From positions 1 through 64,000 of the forward strand of contig NW_026083194.1 in the NCBI RefSeq assembly GCF_020184175.1: DNA of 64,000 nucleotides. The letters run 5' to 3'. Shown here piece by piece: positions 1 through 10,116 of this stretch (positions are counted from its first letter, which is position 1; each line of letters starts with the position of its first letter). A program made the position numbers and the translations under genes. Under the pieces are notes generated by a model. The model saw only the letters and a list, made by a program, of their open reading frames with translations, did no database searches and had not been told where the DNA came from. This DNA comes from Aphis gossypii (lineage: Eukaryota > Arthropoda > Insecta > Hemiptera > Aphididae).

Positions 1-1013
1 TTTTTTTGTTTTGGTTTTTATAACACCATAATGTAAAGTAATTTTTTGTTAACAAATTACAATATTACAATACATGGGCAACCAAGGATAAACATAACAT
101 CTAAAAGCAGGTATAAAATAAACTGATAAATAAAAGTTATAGTAGGTAACACAAAAAAATGTACACGGTCAAGCCGGGTTATTCAAGATTTTCGAGAATC
201 AAAACCTAGGTTAGGATTATGTATTAATTGATTATATTAATCTACCGTATTATGTAAAACTTAGTATAACTTTGATACTTTATTAGAGTTAAATCATACA
301 TTTACGTACAAACAGCACTAGGTCCGCGATCTACCGCAGGTAGATTGCCTACCTGATAATACTGCTGCGAATCAGAATTTTTATTCCGGGCAACAGAAAA
401 CTTAAGATAAATCTAGAACATCATCCATCGAATATTAAAATCCGTATTGAACAAAGTCTGAGTCATATAGAATTGGTATTTTTAACGGGCAACGAAGTGC
501 AAAACGAATTACGCAATACGAAGTCTGCCGGGTCAGCTATTATTAATAGGCCGCCTATTATTATTATTAATATAATATAAAAAAAATCTCGGTTTTCACC
601 TGAGGTGACTTTTGCGCGGGCAACGCCGGGTGGGACAGCTAGTATACATATAGGAGACCGCCCCGATTCACTCATCAACGCCCAGACCAAACCGCTGGGT
701 ATAGGGACTTCAAATTTTGTACAGAGGTTCCTTAAGCAACGTATAGGCGCACTAAGAAAGGATTTTTCAAAATTCGCATTTTAAAGGGTTGCTAAAACAG
801 GGATTTTGAGATTTACGATGGAAATTTTGTTTTTAATTTTTGTTTATAAATGGTTGCTATAACAACTTGATTAATGTGTTAACACATTTACATTTAGTCA
901 TTTTTTTAAAGTTTGTATACATTTTATATAGCTATAAATATGTATTTTTTTCAAATTGTTTATCGCTGTTCAGTGTATTGATACACTGTTAAGTGTATAC
1001 ACAGTGTAATTAA
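1..1013. repeat. Transposon debris with Helitron-like 3' ends; no gene
   Basis: No supportable coding sequence. Two stretches look like Helitron 3' termini on the plus strand: 485-540 (ACGGGCAACG then CCGGGTCAGCTAT, apparently interrupted) and 613-642 (GCGCGGGCAACGCCGG ... ending CAGCTAG, followed by T). Both resemble the terminus at 3479-3508, so related copies appear stacked here. A perfect 7-bp stem (337-343 with 349-355, loop 344-348) is a separate hairpin. The last bases before 1014 are the proposed flank into which the intact-ended Helitron inserted. Confidence 0.45.
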
Positions 1014-1107
1014 TCTATATACATATAGTCGAAGTTATCGGCGACCCGCGATTGCAACACACAATAGGTACGGGCGGTAGACGGTCAAAGTACAAAGATA
1101 ACGCGAA

Positions 1108-1623
1108 ATGGTGAATACGTGCTGCCTACAACTCCGTCGGCCCTACTCACCCCCCACCATTGACCGATCAGCCACTGTTGTCATCGAGTTTTTAAACGTG
1201 AATGGGGAAATGGTATCTGACATCGTTGTACCTATTACAGGAGATGGTGCCTGTTTATTTAATTCGTTCTCCTATCTTATGTACGGAACTGAGCAAATGG
1301 CCAAAGAAATACGCAAGCTTATTGTGAGCCACGTAACAAAAAATTGGACGGAGTTTTCTGTCATGTCTCACGACAAGAATGGGAACAACTATATGAGTTC
1401 CGCTGAGTATTTTGCTGACATGTCTCAATTATATACTTATGGTGGTTTATGTGAATTGGTGGCCGCTGGACAATTGTTCAACAACGTTTTTGAAGTTTAC
1501 CGCAATTATCAGCTCTATGAGCATTTTGGTATTGAAGGTTACCCTGTATTGAGGATGCGTTTTACGCAAAATCTCTCTAGGGGCCATTTTGATGTATACC
1601 TGCTTATGAGTCAGAAATATTGA
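1108..1623 (+). CDS. OTU-type cysteine protease ORF of the Helitron
   Basis: 171 residues. The OTU catalytic block is visible: GDGACLFNS with Asp46 and nucleophile Cys49, and near the C terminus a GHFDVY segment whose His160 fits the catalytic histidine. OTU proteins are usually deubiquitinating proteases, and OTU domains are known passengers of animal Helitrons. It lies about 90 bp from the element's 5' end and just before the Rep-related frame, so it may be the first cistron or the N-terminal part of a fused protein. The start at 1108 is the first Met in the frame. No internal lesion is seen. Role in transposition is inferred only from position. Confidence 0.75.
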   Translation: MVNTCCLQLRRPYSPPTIDRSATVVIEFLNVNGEMVSDIVVPITGDGACLFNSFSYLMYGTEQMAKEIRKLIVSHVTKNWTEFSVMSHDKNGNNYMSSAEYFADMSQLYTYGGLCELVAAGQLFNNVFEVYRNYQLYEHFGIEGYPVLRMRFTQNLSRGHFDVYLLMSQKY

Positions 1624-1689
1624 GGTTAGTATTGAGATTGAGCAGTCACCTTCTCTTTATCCCTGAAGAAGGGTAGAAAACGCCGTGCC

Positions 1690-3261
1690 AGATACACTGG
1701 CAATATAAGAAAAAAACAACTTAAAAACGCGGCAAAGACATATGCACTTCGTAATCCTTTAGTGAACAGATCTGCAGTTGCCAGGTACCAGCTAGATAAT
1801 CCTGAGGTAAGCAGAGCTGCTAAGTCTCGATATGAGCATACTAATCCCCGCCGGAAAGTTGAAAGACTGAAACTTCCATGGAAAATAATGGTCAACTCAG
1901 GAATGACGTACAATCCTGACCTGGCTTATGAAGCAGAAAAAACTATAGCTCTTGGTTCTATGAACCACAAGTGCGAATACTGCAATGCTCTAAAATGGAA
2001 AGAAGAAACCCCCGGAATTTGCTGCAATAATGGCAAAGTGCAGCTTCCATCTTTTGAACATTTGCCGGAATCTCTCAACAGCTTGCTTATAAACAGACAC
2101 CCCCATCATAATCATTTTATGGACCTTATACAAAAATACAATGGGTGTTTTAAAATGACATCATTTGGGGATAAAAAAATTGTAACAGAAGGATTTATAC
2201 CTACCTTCAAAGTTCAAGGACAGGTGTATCATTTGGTAGGGAGTCTCATGCATAAACCTGATCAGAATGCCCAATTTTTACAAATATATTTTGTAGGAGA
2301 GGATGAGAGGGAAGTTCGCTCTAGGTGTGCCAATTTTACAGACGTCAAACCAGGGTTGGTCAAACAATTGCAAAGCATACTCCAGGAAAAAAACAGTTAT
2401 GTCAAACAATTTAAGACCACGATTAATGCGGTGCAAAAGAACTGTAAAGAATTTAAAGTGGTCATCCGTGAAAACAGAAAACCAAATAATGCTCATGTTG
2501 GTCGCTTTAACGCACCAACATAAAATGAAATAGCTCTGATAGTTGGAAGTCAGCAATTTGAAAATAGAGACATCGTACTTCAAAGTCACGATAATAAACT
2601 ACAGCGTATCAGTGAAATTCATCGAGCATACGACGCTCTGCAGTATCCACTTATGTTTTGCCATGGCGAGGACGGATAGTCTATTGACATATCATTGTGT
2701 AATCCCACTACGAAATTGTCTCTTGAAAAAAAAGTTTCTGCGGCATCCTTTTGTGCTTACCGAATTATGATTAGGCAAGATGAAGTTAACCATATTGTAT
2801 ACTTCCGCTCCCTCTTCAGTCAATTTTTGGTCGAATTATACGCAAAAATTGAAACTGAAAGGTTGAATTTTATTAGGAATCATCAGAAACAGCTAAGAGC
2901 TGAGAACTATATTCATCTCAAAGATGATGTGGGGAGTAATGATGTTAATGCAACTGATCTAGGTCAAATCATAGTACTTCCTTCATCATTTACGGGCGGA
3001 CCTATGTATATGCATGAACGAACTCAAGATGTCATGAAATATGTCCGCGTACATGGTCGCCCTGATTTATTCATCACATTTACATGTAACCCTACTTGGA
3101 AAGACATCGTAGATGCACTGTTTTCTGGACAAAAGCTGGACGATCGTCATGACATTATAGCGAGAGTATTTCATATTAAAGTAAAGAAATTAATGGCACT
3201 CTTGACTAAAGAAAAATTATTTGGTGACGTAAGGTGCTCTATGTATGATATTTACATTTAG
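1690..3261 (+). pseudogene. Helitron N-terminal zinc-finger/Rep region, broken and truncated
   Basis: A single frame covers 1762-3261 with two nonsense codons: TAA at 2521 and a TAG near 2678. It contains the Cys-rich segment typical of Helitron proteins (CEYCNALKWKEETPGICC), then RISEIHRAYDALQYPL and FITFTCNPTWKDI, which are hallmark Helitron_like_N strings near the HUH Rep nuclease. It stops after RCSMY, just before the rest of Rep, so the rolling-circle nuclease motifs and helicase are absent. The product would be inactive. Homology is clear; the upstream start (1690-1762) is uncertain because the frame is open above the first Met. Confidence 0.85.
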
Positions 3262-3508
3262 TCATTTTTGCCACAAGTGGAAAAACAACCAATGTAGTAT
3301 ATAAGGAGGTGCTAATAATAATAATATTCACGGCCTATAAATGTATGTTTTCAATGAATCTTTAACACACCCACACACACAAAATTAAATTGAGAATTTG
3401 ACGTGATATTGGCACTATCCATACAATTAAATTAAAAACTAATACACGACATACGAAAATGAAAAAAAAGAAAGTAATACACGGGCAACGCCGTGTCGGG
3501 TCAGCTAG
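3262..3508 (+). other. Non-coding 3' region of the Helitron
   Basis: No gene. It contains a CA-rich microsatellite near 3368-3381, A-rich tracts, and the terminal hairpin plus CTAG described for the element. The 20 nt at 3250-3269 also occur exactly at 886-905, outside the element's proposed 5' end. Confidence 0.6.
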
Positions 3509-3622
3509 TTTGTTATAAATATATTATTTTCCAAGAAAAATGATAAAATACAAAATTTTTAATTTATTTAAATAATTTATTTTTATAAGGTTATTTACAT
3601 TTATTAGAATAATGGTTGGTGA

Positions 3623-6021
3623 TATTTATGATAATTTAATAGTTCTTGGATAAAGTGCTTTTTTACAATCTGGAAATTTCTGATGATACTCGTTGACTAC
3701 TTGCAGTAAATATTGCTTCTGATCTTCGTTTTTGGTTAATAGCTTGTTATAATCTTCAATCAACTTAACTCCTCTCTCCGCAATATCATTTACTACATTT
3801 ATATTTTACATTTACATTTATATTTACCAATTCTTTACTTTTTTTGTACTGGTCATTTTCATTCCACAATTTGGGATCTAAATCTAAAAAGTCCATCGGT
3901 ATACCAAATCTATTAAAAAAATTACTAGATTGGATAGATATGAAATCGTTGATATCTTTATTAGCAAAATCGTATATTTCATTTGGTTTTAAAATTATTC
4001 GTTTGTTGGCTTCTGATTCGATATCACGAGACTGCATAGCTTTAACCATTTTTATTTTGGTTTGTGATGACACTCTGTCATCAAAAAATGCTAATGAAGT
4101 CGCTTCTGGTGTTAAGTACCATAAATGACCACACATTTTTTTTAACGCTGACTTAGAAATTTGTTCATCAATTACCTCATACAATATTATATCTTTAATA
4201 AATTGTAAATCCATGTTTGGAGCTAGAGCAGCAGCTCTAGCAGAAAACCATTGTTTTATATATATATAAATTATAAAAATACATATGTCACGCAAAGCAT
4301 TATTTTCTTTTAAAGTTAATTTAAATTCATTACGAAATAAAAATATTTTTATAGAATAAATAGCTTTTGACATCCATCGAGCGTGATGTATTCGTCCAGG
4401 AACTTTGAAAAATATACCATTTGGAGGTGTTTGACCAAGAAATATAATAGTTAATTCTAGCAGCTCCTTATAGTCATCTCGGGGTTGATATTATTTTAAT
4501 TGATTTATACAAAATATTAAAAGTTCTTTCTTTAAATGTTGTAATGATTGAAAAACAAAAGTATCTTCCAATCCAACATGAAAATTTTTAACATTAATGT
4601 TAGGCCAACATTTTTGAAAACGTTTAAAAATCGGTACATCTGGGGCAGATGCAATATCAATCTTTATTTCAAAAGCACTTCTTAATACAACTTCAAGTAT
4701 ATGGTGTCTGCACGGTAAATAAAGAATTTCACGTTCTAACTTTTGTTCTAGTAATATACAAGCACCTTTTAGTCGACCGGTATTAGATGCAGTTGTATCA
4801 CAACATAAGGCTTGTACGTTATCAATTAAACCCCAATTTTCAAGAGCCTGATACACTGCTGTTGCTTGATTTTCCCCCGTGCCAGATATAAGTTCTGGTA
4901 CACCAAGCAACTGCTCTATGCCTTTATATGATACAATTATTGGTAGGCGGTCAATCAATTTTTTTTCGGATAATGAGGGAAGAAGTTTACCATCCCAATG
5001 AACAACACATGGGCCTATTTGAGATGGGTTGAAATTAACTCGAAGTGCCTCTATTCTATTTTTATGAAAACGTTGTCGAATAGAATTTACTGATGTCCGA
5101 TTTATTATTAATTCATTTATATTAATACCGAATGATTCTGCAGTTGCAAATAATATATGAACCGCATCTCGATCGCTTATCTTACACCTATCAAGAGCTG
5201 CAGCCATTTTATCAGTTATAAAATTAGTTTTACCTCTTAATTGAAATACATTTGGTTGTTCTATAACCTCTTCCTCTGATATTGTGTTAAAATTGTGTTC
5301 TTCTATTTTATCAGAATCACTACTTGCAGATGAAAAAACAAGAGTCTCACTATTAACAACTCGTTCTGAAATAATTACAAAAAATTATTTATATTTATAA
5401 TATTGTAAATATTGTAAATATTGTAAATATTAAAACCATCGTTCACAAAATAATCTAGGTACCTGAAATTTCCATGTCTTCATATACTCTTTTTTTTCTT
5501 TCCAACTTATTTTTTAATTTTTTTTCAATGCTTTCTTCAAGTTTTTGATTTTTCCTATCTATTCCCAACAAACAACCAAGTCTTCCTTTAGTCCTTTGAG
5601 CAATTAAAAATTGTTTATCACTTTCTATTTTCATTATGTCTAAGGCACGAGCATGAGCGATATCAAAAATATCATTAAACTGATTAACGAAAACTTCTTC
5701 ATTTTTTCGATCTTTGGCTGATTTTCTAGTCGAATTTTTTCGTAAATTTCTCCACTCGTTATATAATGACTCAACTTTTTTCAACAAGTGATAGTCTTCT
5801 CTAACAGGAATACGTGCTTTTTCCCAAAATATAATGACTTCGTGGATCACTAATTTAGCACTGTAGCGTAAATTTAAATTTACTTTACGCATGTTAAAAA
5901 AGAGAACACTTAACACCTGTTTTATTGAAGGTAACTTACTACCTATAATTTGATTCGAAATATAACCAACTAAAAATATTTTATTGGAATCACGAAGATT
6001 TATTTTTGATGACGACGCCAT
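3623..6021 (-). pseudogene. Two-exon transposase-like gene with RNase H-fold motifs
   Basis: Exon 1 is 6021-5464 (starts MASSSKINLRD; lysine-rich, probably coiled-coil near its end). The intron has a donor at 5463 (CAG|GTACCT) and an acceptor giving exon 2 from about 5366. Exon 2 contains VHWDGKLLP and CCDTTASNTG followed by CRHHILE, which look like two acidic catalytic positions and a Cys-His element of an RNase H-fold DDE transposase. The frame continues to 3786 with one nonsense codon (4491) and then a small frameshift, ending near 3623. I associate the family with aphid uncharacterised proteins. Expression and activity unknown; the lesions suggest a recently inactivated copy. Confidence 0.7.
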
Positions 6022-6558
6022 AATAATAAATTTAAAAAAATAAGTATTTAAACGAACGGTATTTATAAAATATGAGTAATAATTTCTTATGCAAAAAATT
6101 TAAATTGTGTTTAATACATAGGTATGATGACAATTAATAACAATGATTTGTGTCAAACTGCCAAATATTTGATAGCCTTGCCTCTACTGTCACAATATAA
6201 TATCATTATCGATAAAATTATCTAATCTTAAATGTAAAATATCTGCCATTTGCCGATTCCAATATAATACCCTAACGTTTCGTTTGCCGTTTACCTATAC
6301 TTAAATAACTATTAGATATAAAGTCGATTAGGTATAAATTTATATTATTTACATTTTACTCGTACGCATTGTACTATTCTCTTAAAAACGTGATTTTAAA
6401 TTACATTACCTATTGTGATTTTATAATTATCGATAGATCAATTGTATATACTTTTATTTTAACTTACCTGTGACAATAAACATTAACTCCAATACAATTT
6501 ACACTTATTAACTTTTTTTAGGAGATAAAATTTTTGATCATTTTTACAGGATATTTTG
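6022..6558. other. Upstream region of the TIR-transposon gene
   Basis: Non-coding AT-rich sequence between the transposase start codon and the right inverted repeat. It presumably holds the promoter of that minus-strand gene, but I see no element I can name. Confidence 0.4.
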
Positions 6559-6679
6559 TTTTATCACCAACCGTTATTCTAATAAATGTAAATAAGCTTA
6601 TAAAAATAATTTTTTTTAATAAATTAAAAATTTTGTATTTTATCATTTTTCTTGGAAAACAATATATTTATAACAAATT

Positions 6680-7081
6680 GTATAAATATGTTTATTATTA
6701 AAAATATAAATATCTATAATTTAAGTCATATATATTTTATCGATAAGTGCAATATTTATCTGATAAAACTGACAAAAAACCCCTATTTTGCATTTTTTAG
6801 CCCCCTTGGGGCACGCGAAGGGGGTGAACAATCATGATCAAATTTAACAAAAATTACTTTTTTATAGTAATGAACAAAATGAGGGGTTGAGAAATCAAAA
6901 ATTCGCGAGTTCAAAAATAAGGGCCACCCTATTGTACACAACCGTTTCCCGCGGTTGCAGTTACGTTGCAGTTGTTTATTTTATTTTATTTTTTTGTTTA
7001 TATTTATAATTAACTACGTGCAGTATTCGTATTCGTCCTAATATAATATTATATTCAGTTTGTTTTTTGCGATTTTTGAAA
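6680..7081. other. Intergenic, repeat-like; short hairpin
   Basis: No gene. An imperfect CCCCCTT...AAGGGGG stem sits at about 6801-6824 within a GC-richer patch, then AT-rich sequence leads to the MADF gene's 5' end. It may be part of a small transposon-derived repeat. Confidence 0.35.
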
Positions 7082-10052
7082 ATGGGTGATCAGGAACTTA
7101 ACTTAAAGCTCGTCAATGAGGTAGAGAAGCATGAAGAGCTCTATAACTATAAACTACCTGCGTATTCCAGGAAAGATTTGACGGAAAAAGCATGGCAAGA
7201 TGTGGCTTTCCAAGTTAATATGCCAGGTACATAGATAATAAAGATATGGATAGGCCACGCCTATGTTAAATATATTTGAGGCCGCGTGCCTGGAGGGGAA
7301 GGCAATTGAGGCGTTTTTATAATGATAATTGATACTCTATATAGGTATACTTGTTTGGCCTCAACTGGACCCCTTAAATACCGTTGATAAGACCGATATG
7401 TCCTATCCATATCTTTATTATCTATGGCCAGGTATAAAAACTTCAGTAATTTATTACTATTTAAAATGTATTGCATTTGTATTTTGTAAACGTAGAGAAA
7501 ATTTGCATTAAAATATTACCTATATAGCTACAAGATTGCATTGTGGTATATATATTGTACAGTAGTCGCCGCATATTGTAATCACGGTTAATGTTATCAA
7601 TCGTTTATTGTCAATAAGTACGAGCTGGATGTATACTTATACGTGTAAATTATGTCGGTTATTATAATCAATACGCCGCATAATGTTATCAGTTTGAGGT
7701 CATAAAATCAACATTATGTACGAGATATTGTTTTAAACATGGAGGTTTTGCAGTAAGTATCGAGTAGGAGGAAGAAGAAGAATATGAAGAAATAGGTTTT
7801 GTTTTTAAAAATTGGTATAAAAATTGATGAAAATATACCTACTACATCAAATTTTACCGAAGAAGATGTTTTACATGCTTTATTACAAACATATAAACTT
7901 GAAGAAATTGAGCTTTAGCCACAAACGGATACGTACTAAAAAACCTTACAATTTTTTTTGAATGAGAGACCCTATAAATATTACTAAGTGGAGTGCAACA
8001 TCACTCATCAAATTTTAAGTAACATTATAAATATGAACATTTTATCAATGATCTGTTAACGATACAATAGAAAAATATTATAAAATTAGTATTAATTAAT
8101 ATAATTTGTAGGTACAAATTAATATTAATATATAATTACATTTTATTTTATTTTTAAACAATTTTAAATTTTGCATACAATACCTTAAAATTTAAATAGT
8201 AATCAATTATAATGAATTATAAATAATAATAATTGCTAATAACTTACTATGTGTGTATTAAATTTGATGCAACATTACATTATTTTATTTTTTTATTTAA
8301 AGTATGTTTTATTTTTTTTCAACTTTCGTTTAGTGTTATCGATCTGATTATATTATCAATTATGTCCCGTATCAAAGTGATTACATTAAGCGGAGACCAC
8401 TGTATATACATATTACATAATTAGAGATGTTAAAAAAATAATTTTTTATGTTGGTGAAATACTCGCATTTAATCATATTATGTTAACAACGTTTTAAAAA
8501 ATTAAGACATAACTGTAAAATTATTCTGTATTCCCTTCCGGTTCTGCGAATTTCCACTGCCAGGGGAGACTTGCACGAGGGGAAAGGAAATAGTTTGCCA
8601 AATAATTTCTCAAAGTAGTCGCTGAAGAACCCTCGTGTATAGGCATATCTCGTACTCGTATGTTGGTCGGTACTTCCGCTGTCTCGTTCATTTGTGCTGT
8701 ATCGTGGGGTCTGTACTCAATTCCTTCTCGCTTCCGTACGAAATTGTGAAGGATGCAGGCAGATTTTATTATATCATTCACTGTTGTTGGATCACGACAT
8801 CGTATGGGCCCATTCAACACCGCAAACTTTTCTGCTGCCATACCAAACACACATTCAATAGATTTTCTTCCACGGCTCAATCTATAATTAAATATTCTCT
8901 TCGTATTATCGAGGGATCTACTTGAATAGGGTCTCAATAAGTTTCGAGACAGTGGAAACGCTGCATCTCCGACAAAATAGTAAGGAAATGGAGTGTTACT
9001 TTCATCATGTCGTAATGAGGAGGGTGGGGGGATGTTAAAACCTCCATGGGTCATCCAGTAGTTCATTGTACATGCTTTAAAAATTCCTCCGTCACTGTTA
9101 CGTCCAGCAAAACCTGGTTCAATAATGGTAAATAGGCCATCTGCGTCACAGCATGCCATAAGTACTGTAGAGTGGAAATGCTTATAGTTGAAATTTTCAG
9201 AACCTGTGTGTGGAAAGTGTGGACATTTCTCAATTCGGATGTGCTTCCCGTCCAAGGCACCAATGCAGTTGGGTAGGTTCCATAGCAGCTCAAAACGATC
9301 AGCAATGTGTTTAAATTGATCTTGTGTTGGTACAGGCATATAAATATCCTTCAGTATATTCCAGATGATGTCAGTAGTTTCCCTGATAATTTTTCTGACT
9401 GTGCTTTCACCTCTGGCAAAATATAATGAAAGCGCAACAAATGTTCCACCAGTAGCCAAATATCTGTAATAATACGAATTTCAATACAAGGTTCTACAAT
9501 TTTATCGATGATAAATATTTATTTTTTCTCTACATATCATATAGTATATTATATCGTAGTCCATATAGAAAATTATACTTGGCATCACTTATACATGGTA
9601 TAATTTTTAAAGATTAGAAGTTTAAAACTAAATCTAAAAACCAAACATTATTACGAGTGTCTACATTTTAAATTTTTACGAAAATAAAAATTAAAAAAAA
9701 AAACAGGATACGGGAGTTGGGTAGGATACAAGAGATGAATTTGTAGGTTAAGCATTATAGGATAGATTTTGGGATTATTTTATATTATAAAAGATGAATT
9801 GTCAGTGTATATGTTTGTAGTAAATCGTTATTTAAACGCGTGAATTTTTGTAAAAATTACAGCTTCAGGCGCTCGTTAAAATTTTTTGATTGAAATGATC
9901 GTGACTGTATAGCAGAGCGAGTTTCCGATTTTTTTTTTTTTATTTTAGCTGCCGAATGCAAAGAGAAGTGGCGAAATCTACGTACAGATTTCATGCGTAA
10001 AATGAAACCACCTCCAAGTGGAGCTGGAGCAAAAAAAAAGGCATATTATTTG
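7082..10052 (+). CDS. MADF-domain DNA-binding gene (PIF/Harbinger partner), truncated
   Basis: Exon 1 (7082-7226, 48 codons plus 1 nt) encodes LVNEVEKHEELYNYKLPAYS and AWQDVAF, the first half of a MADF (Myb/SANT-like) domain. Exon 2 starts at 9949 after TTTTAG and encodes AAECKEKWRNLRTDFMR, the second half. The split codon G|CT joins in frame, which confirms the splice. MADF proteins of PIF/Harbinger elements recruit the transposase to DNA. The 2.7 kb intron contains the antisense transposase (8521-9471) and a MITE on the donor. Exon 2 runs into gypsy C at about 10052, so everything after the MADF domain is lost. A host gene cannot be excluded. Confidence 0.7.
7222..7434. mobile_element. 197-bp MITE with 8-bp TSD on a splice donor
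   Basis: The body is 7230-7426. Its ends are perfect inverted repeats (about 7231-7254 against 7402-7425). It is flanked by identical 8-bp direct repeats GCCAGGTA at 7222-7229 and 7427-7434, as expected for a hAT-type non-autonomous element. The duplicated target contains the exon 1 donor of the MADF gene (CCAG|GTA), so the insertion lies exactly on an exon-intron border. It carries no gene. Confidence 0.85.
7435..8520. other. Intronic AT-rich sequence, no clear gene
   Basis: No supported coding region. A short open stretch at about 7811-7918 (ends EEDVLHALLQTYKLEEIEL) reads like the tail of a transposon protein but is too short to assign. The rest is AT-rich and lies within the MADF gene's intron. 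Confidence 0.4.
8521..9471 (-). CDS. PIF/Harbinger transposase (DDE_Tnp_4), 5' exon missing
   Basis: The minus-strand frame 9459-8521 gives 312 residues and is free of stops. The catalytic triad positions are all visible: IGALDGKHI (D), YYFVGDAAFPLS (D) and IECVFGMAAEKF (E), followed by SACILHNFVRKRE near the C terminus, typical of HARBI1-like transposases. A 3' splice site (TTATTACAG) sits just upstream at about 9472 and the frame is open back to it, so the true N terminus is on an upstream exon. I could not find that exon before 9948. The gene is antisense inside the intron of the MADF partner. The catalytic core looks intact. Confidence 0.88.
   Translation of the reverse strand, partial: YYRYLATGGTFVALSLYFARGESTVRKIIRETTDIIWNILKDIYMPVPTQDQFKHIADRFELLWNLPNCIGALDGKHIRIEKCPHFPHTGSENFNYKHFHSTVLMACCDADGLFTIIEPGFAGRNSDGGIFKACTMNYWMTHGGFNIPPPSSLRHDESNTPFPYYFVGDAAFPLSRNLLRPYSSRSLDNTKRIFNYRLSRGRKSIECVFGMAAEKFAVLNGPIRCRDPTTVNDIIKSACILHNFVRKREGIEYRPHDTAQMNETAEVPTNIRVRDMPIHEGSSATTLRNYLANYFLSPRASLPWQWKFAEPEGNTE
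9472..9948. other. AT-rich stretch expected to hold the missing transposase 5' exon
   Basis: I read both strands and see no convincing exon completing the Harbinger transposase. The end contains a polypyrimidine tract (T-run 9930-9940) and TTTTAG acceptor for MADF exon 2. Confidence 0.4.
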
Positions 10053-10116
10053 GTAACGCCGGTGCTCACGTTCGGCGGGAAGTAGAACTATTTAGTATCG
10101 ACCCCAATTATACGGC

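Larger units (their letters stand above)
1014..3508 (+). mobile_element. Internally deleted Helitron, nested in a TIR transposon
   Basis: The 3' end shows the Helitron signature directly: a 6-bp stem (ACACGG 3479-3484, CCGTGT 3491-3496, 6-nt loop) 8 nt upstream of a terminal CTAG (3505-3508) followed by T. The proposed 5' end is TC at 1014-1015 preceded by A, matching insertion between A and T. Inside are an OTU ORF and the N-terminal Helitron protein. The rest of Rep and the whole helicase are missing, so the element is about 2.5 kb. Removing 1014-3508 extends the outer element's left inverted repeat by AA, which supports the 5' boundary. The 5' boundary is inferred, the 3' end is clear. Confidence 0.75.
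3509..6679 (-). mobile_element. DNA transposon with ~115 bp terminal inverted repeats
   Basis: The plus-strand sequence at 3509-3621 reappears inverted at about 6559-6679 with only a few differences (both ends include TTTGTTATAAATATATT and GGTTGGTGATA). Removing the Helitron adds two more matching bases to the left repeat. The flanks then read GTGTAATT (1004-1011) and GTATAAAT (6680-6687), which may be a diverged 8-bp target duplication (6/8). One two-exon transposase-like gene fills the interior on the minus strand. The superfamily is unassigned; an 8-bp duplication would fit hAT-like elements, but motifs do not decide it. Confidence 0.75.

Noticed and set aside
463..690. 75-codon minus-strand ORF
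   Set aside because: Spans Helitron terminal debris; no motif or start context.
6652..6837. 61-codon plus-strand ORF
   Set aside because: Low-complexity AT-rich, begins inside the right inverted repeat.
7261..7511. ORFs on both strands over the MITE
   Set aside because: Palindromic non-coding element produces symmetrical chance ORFs.
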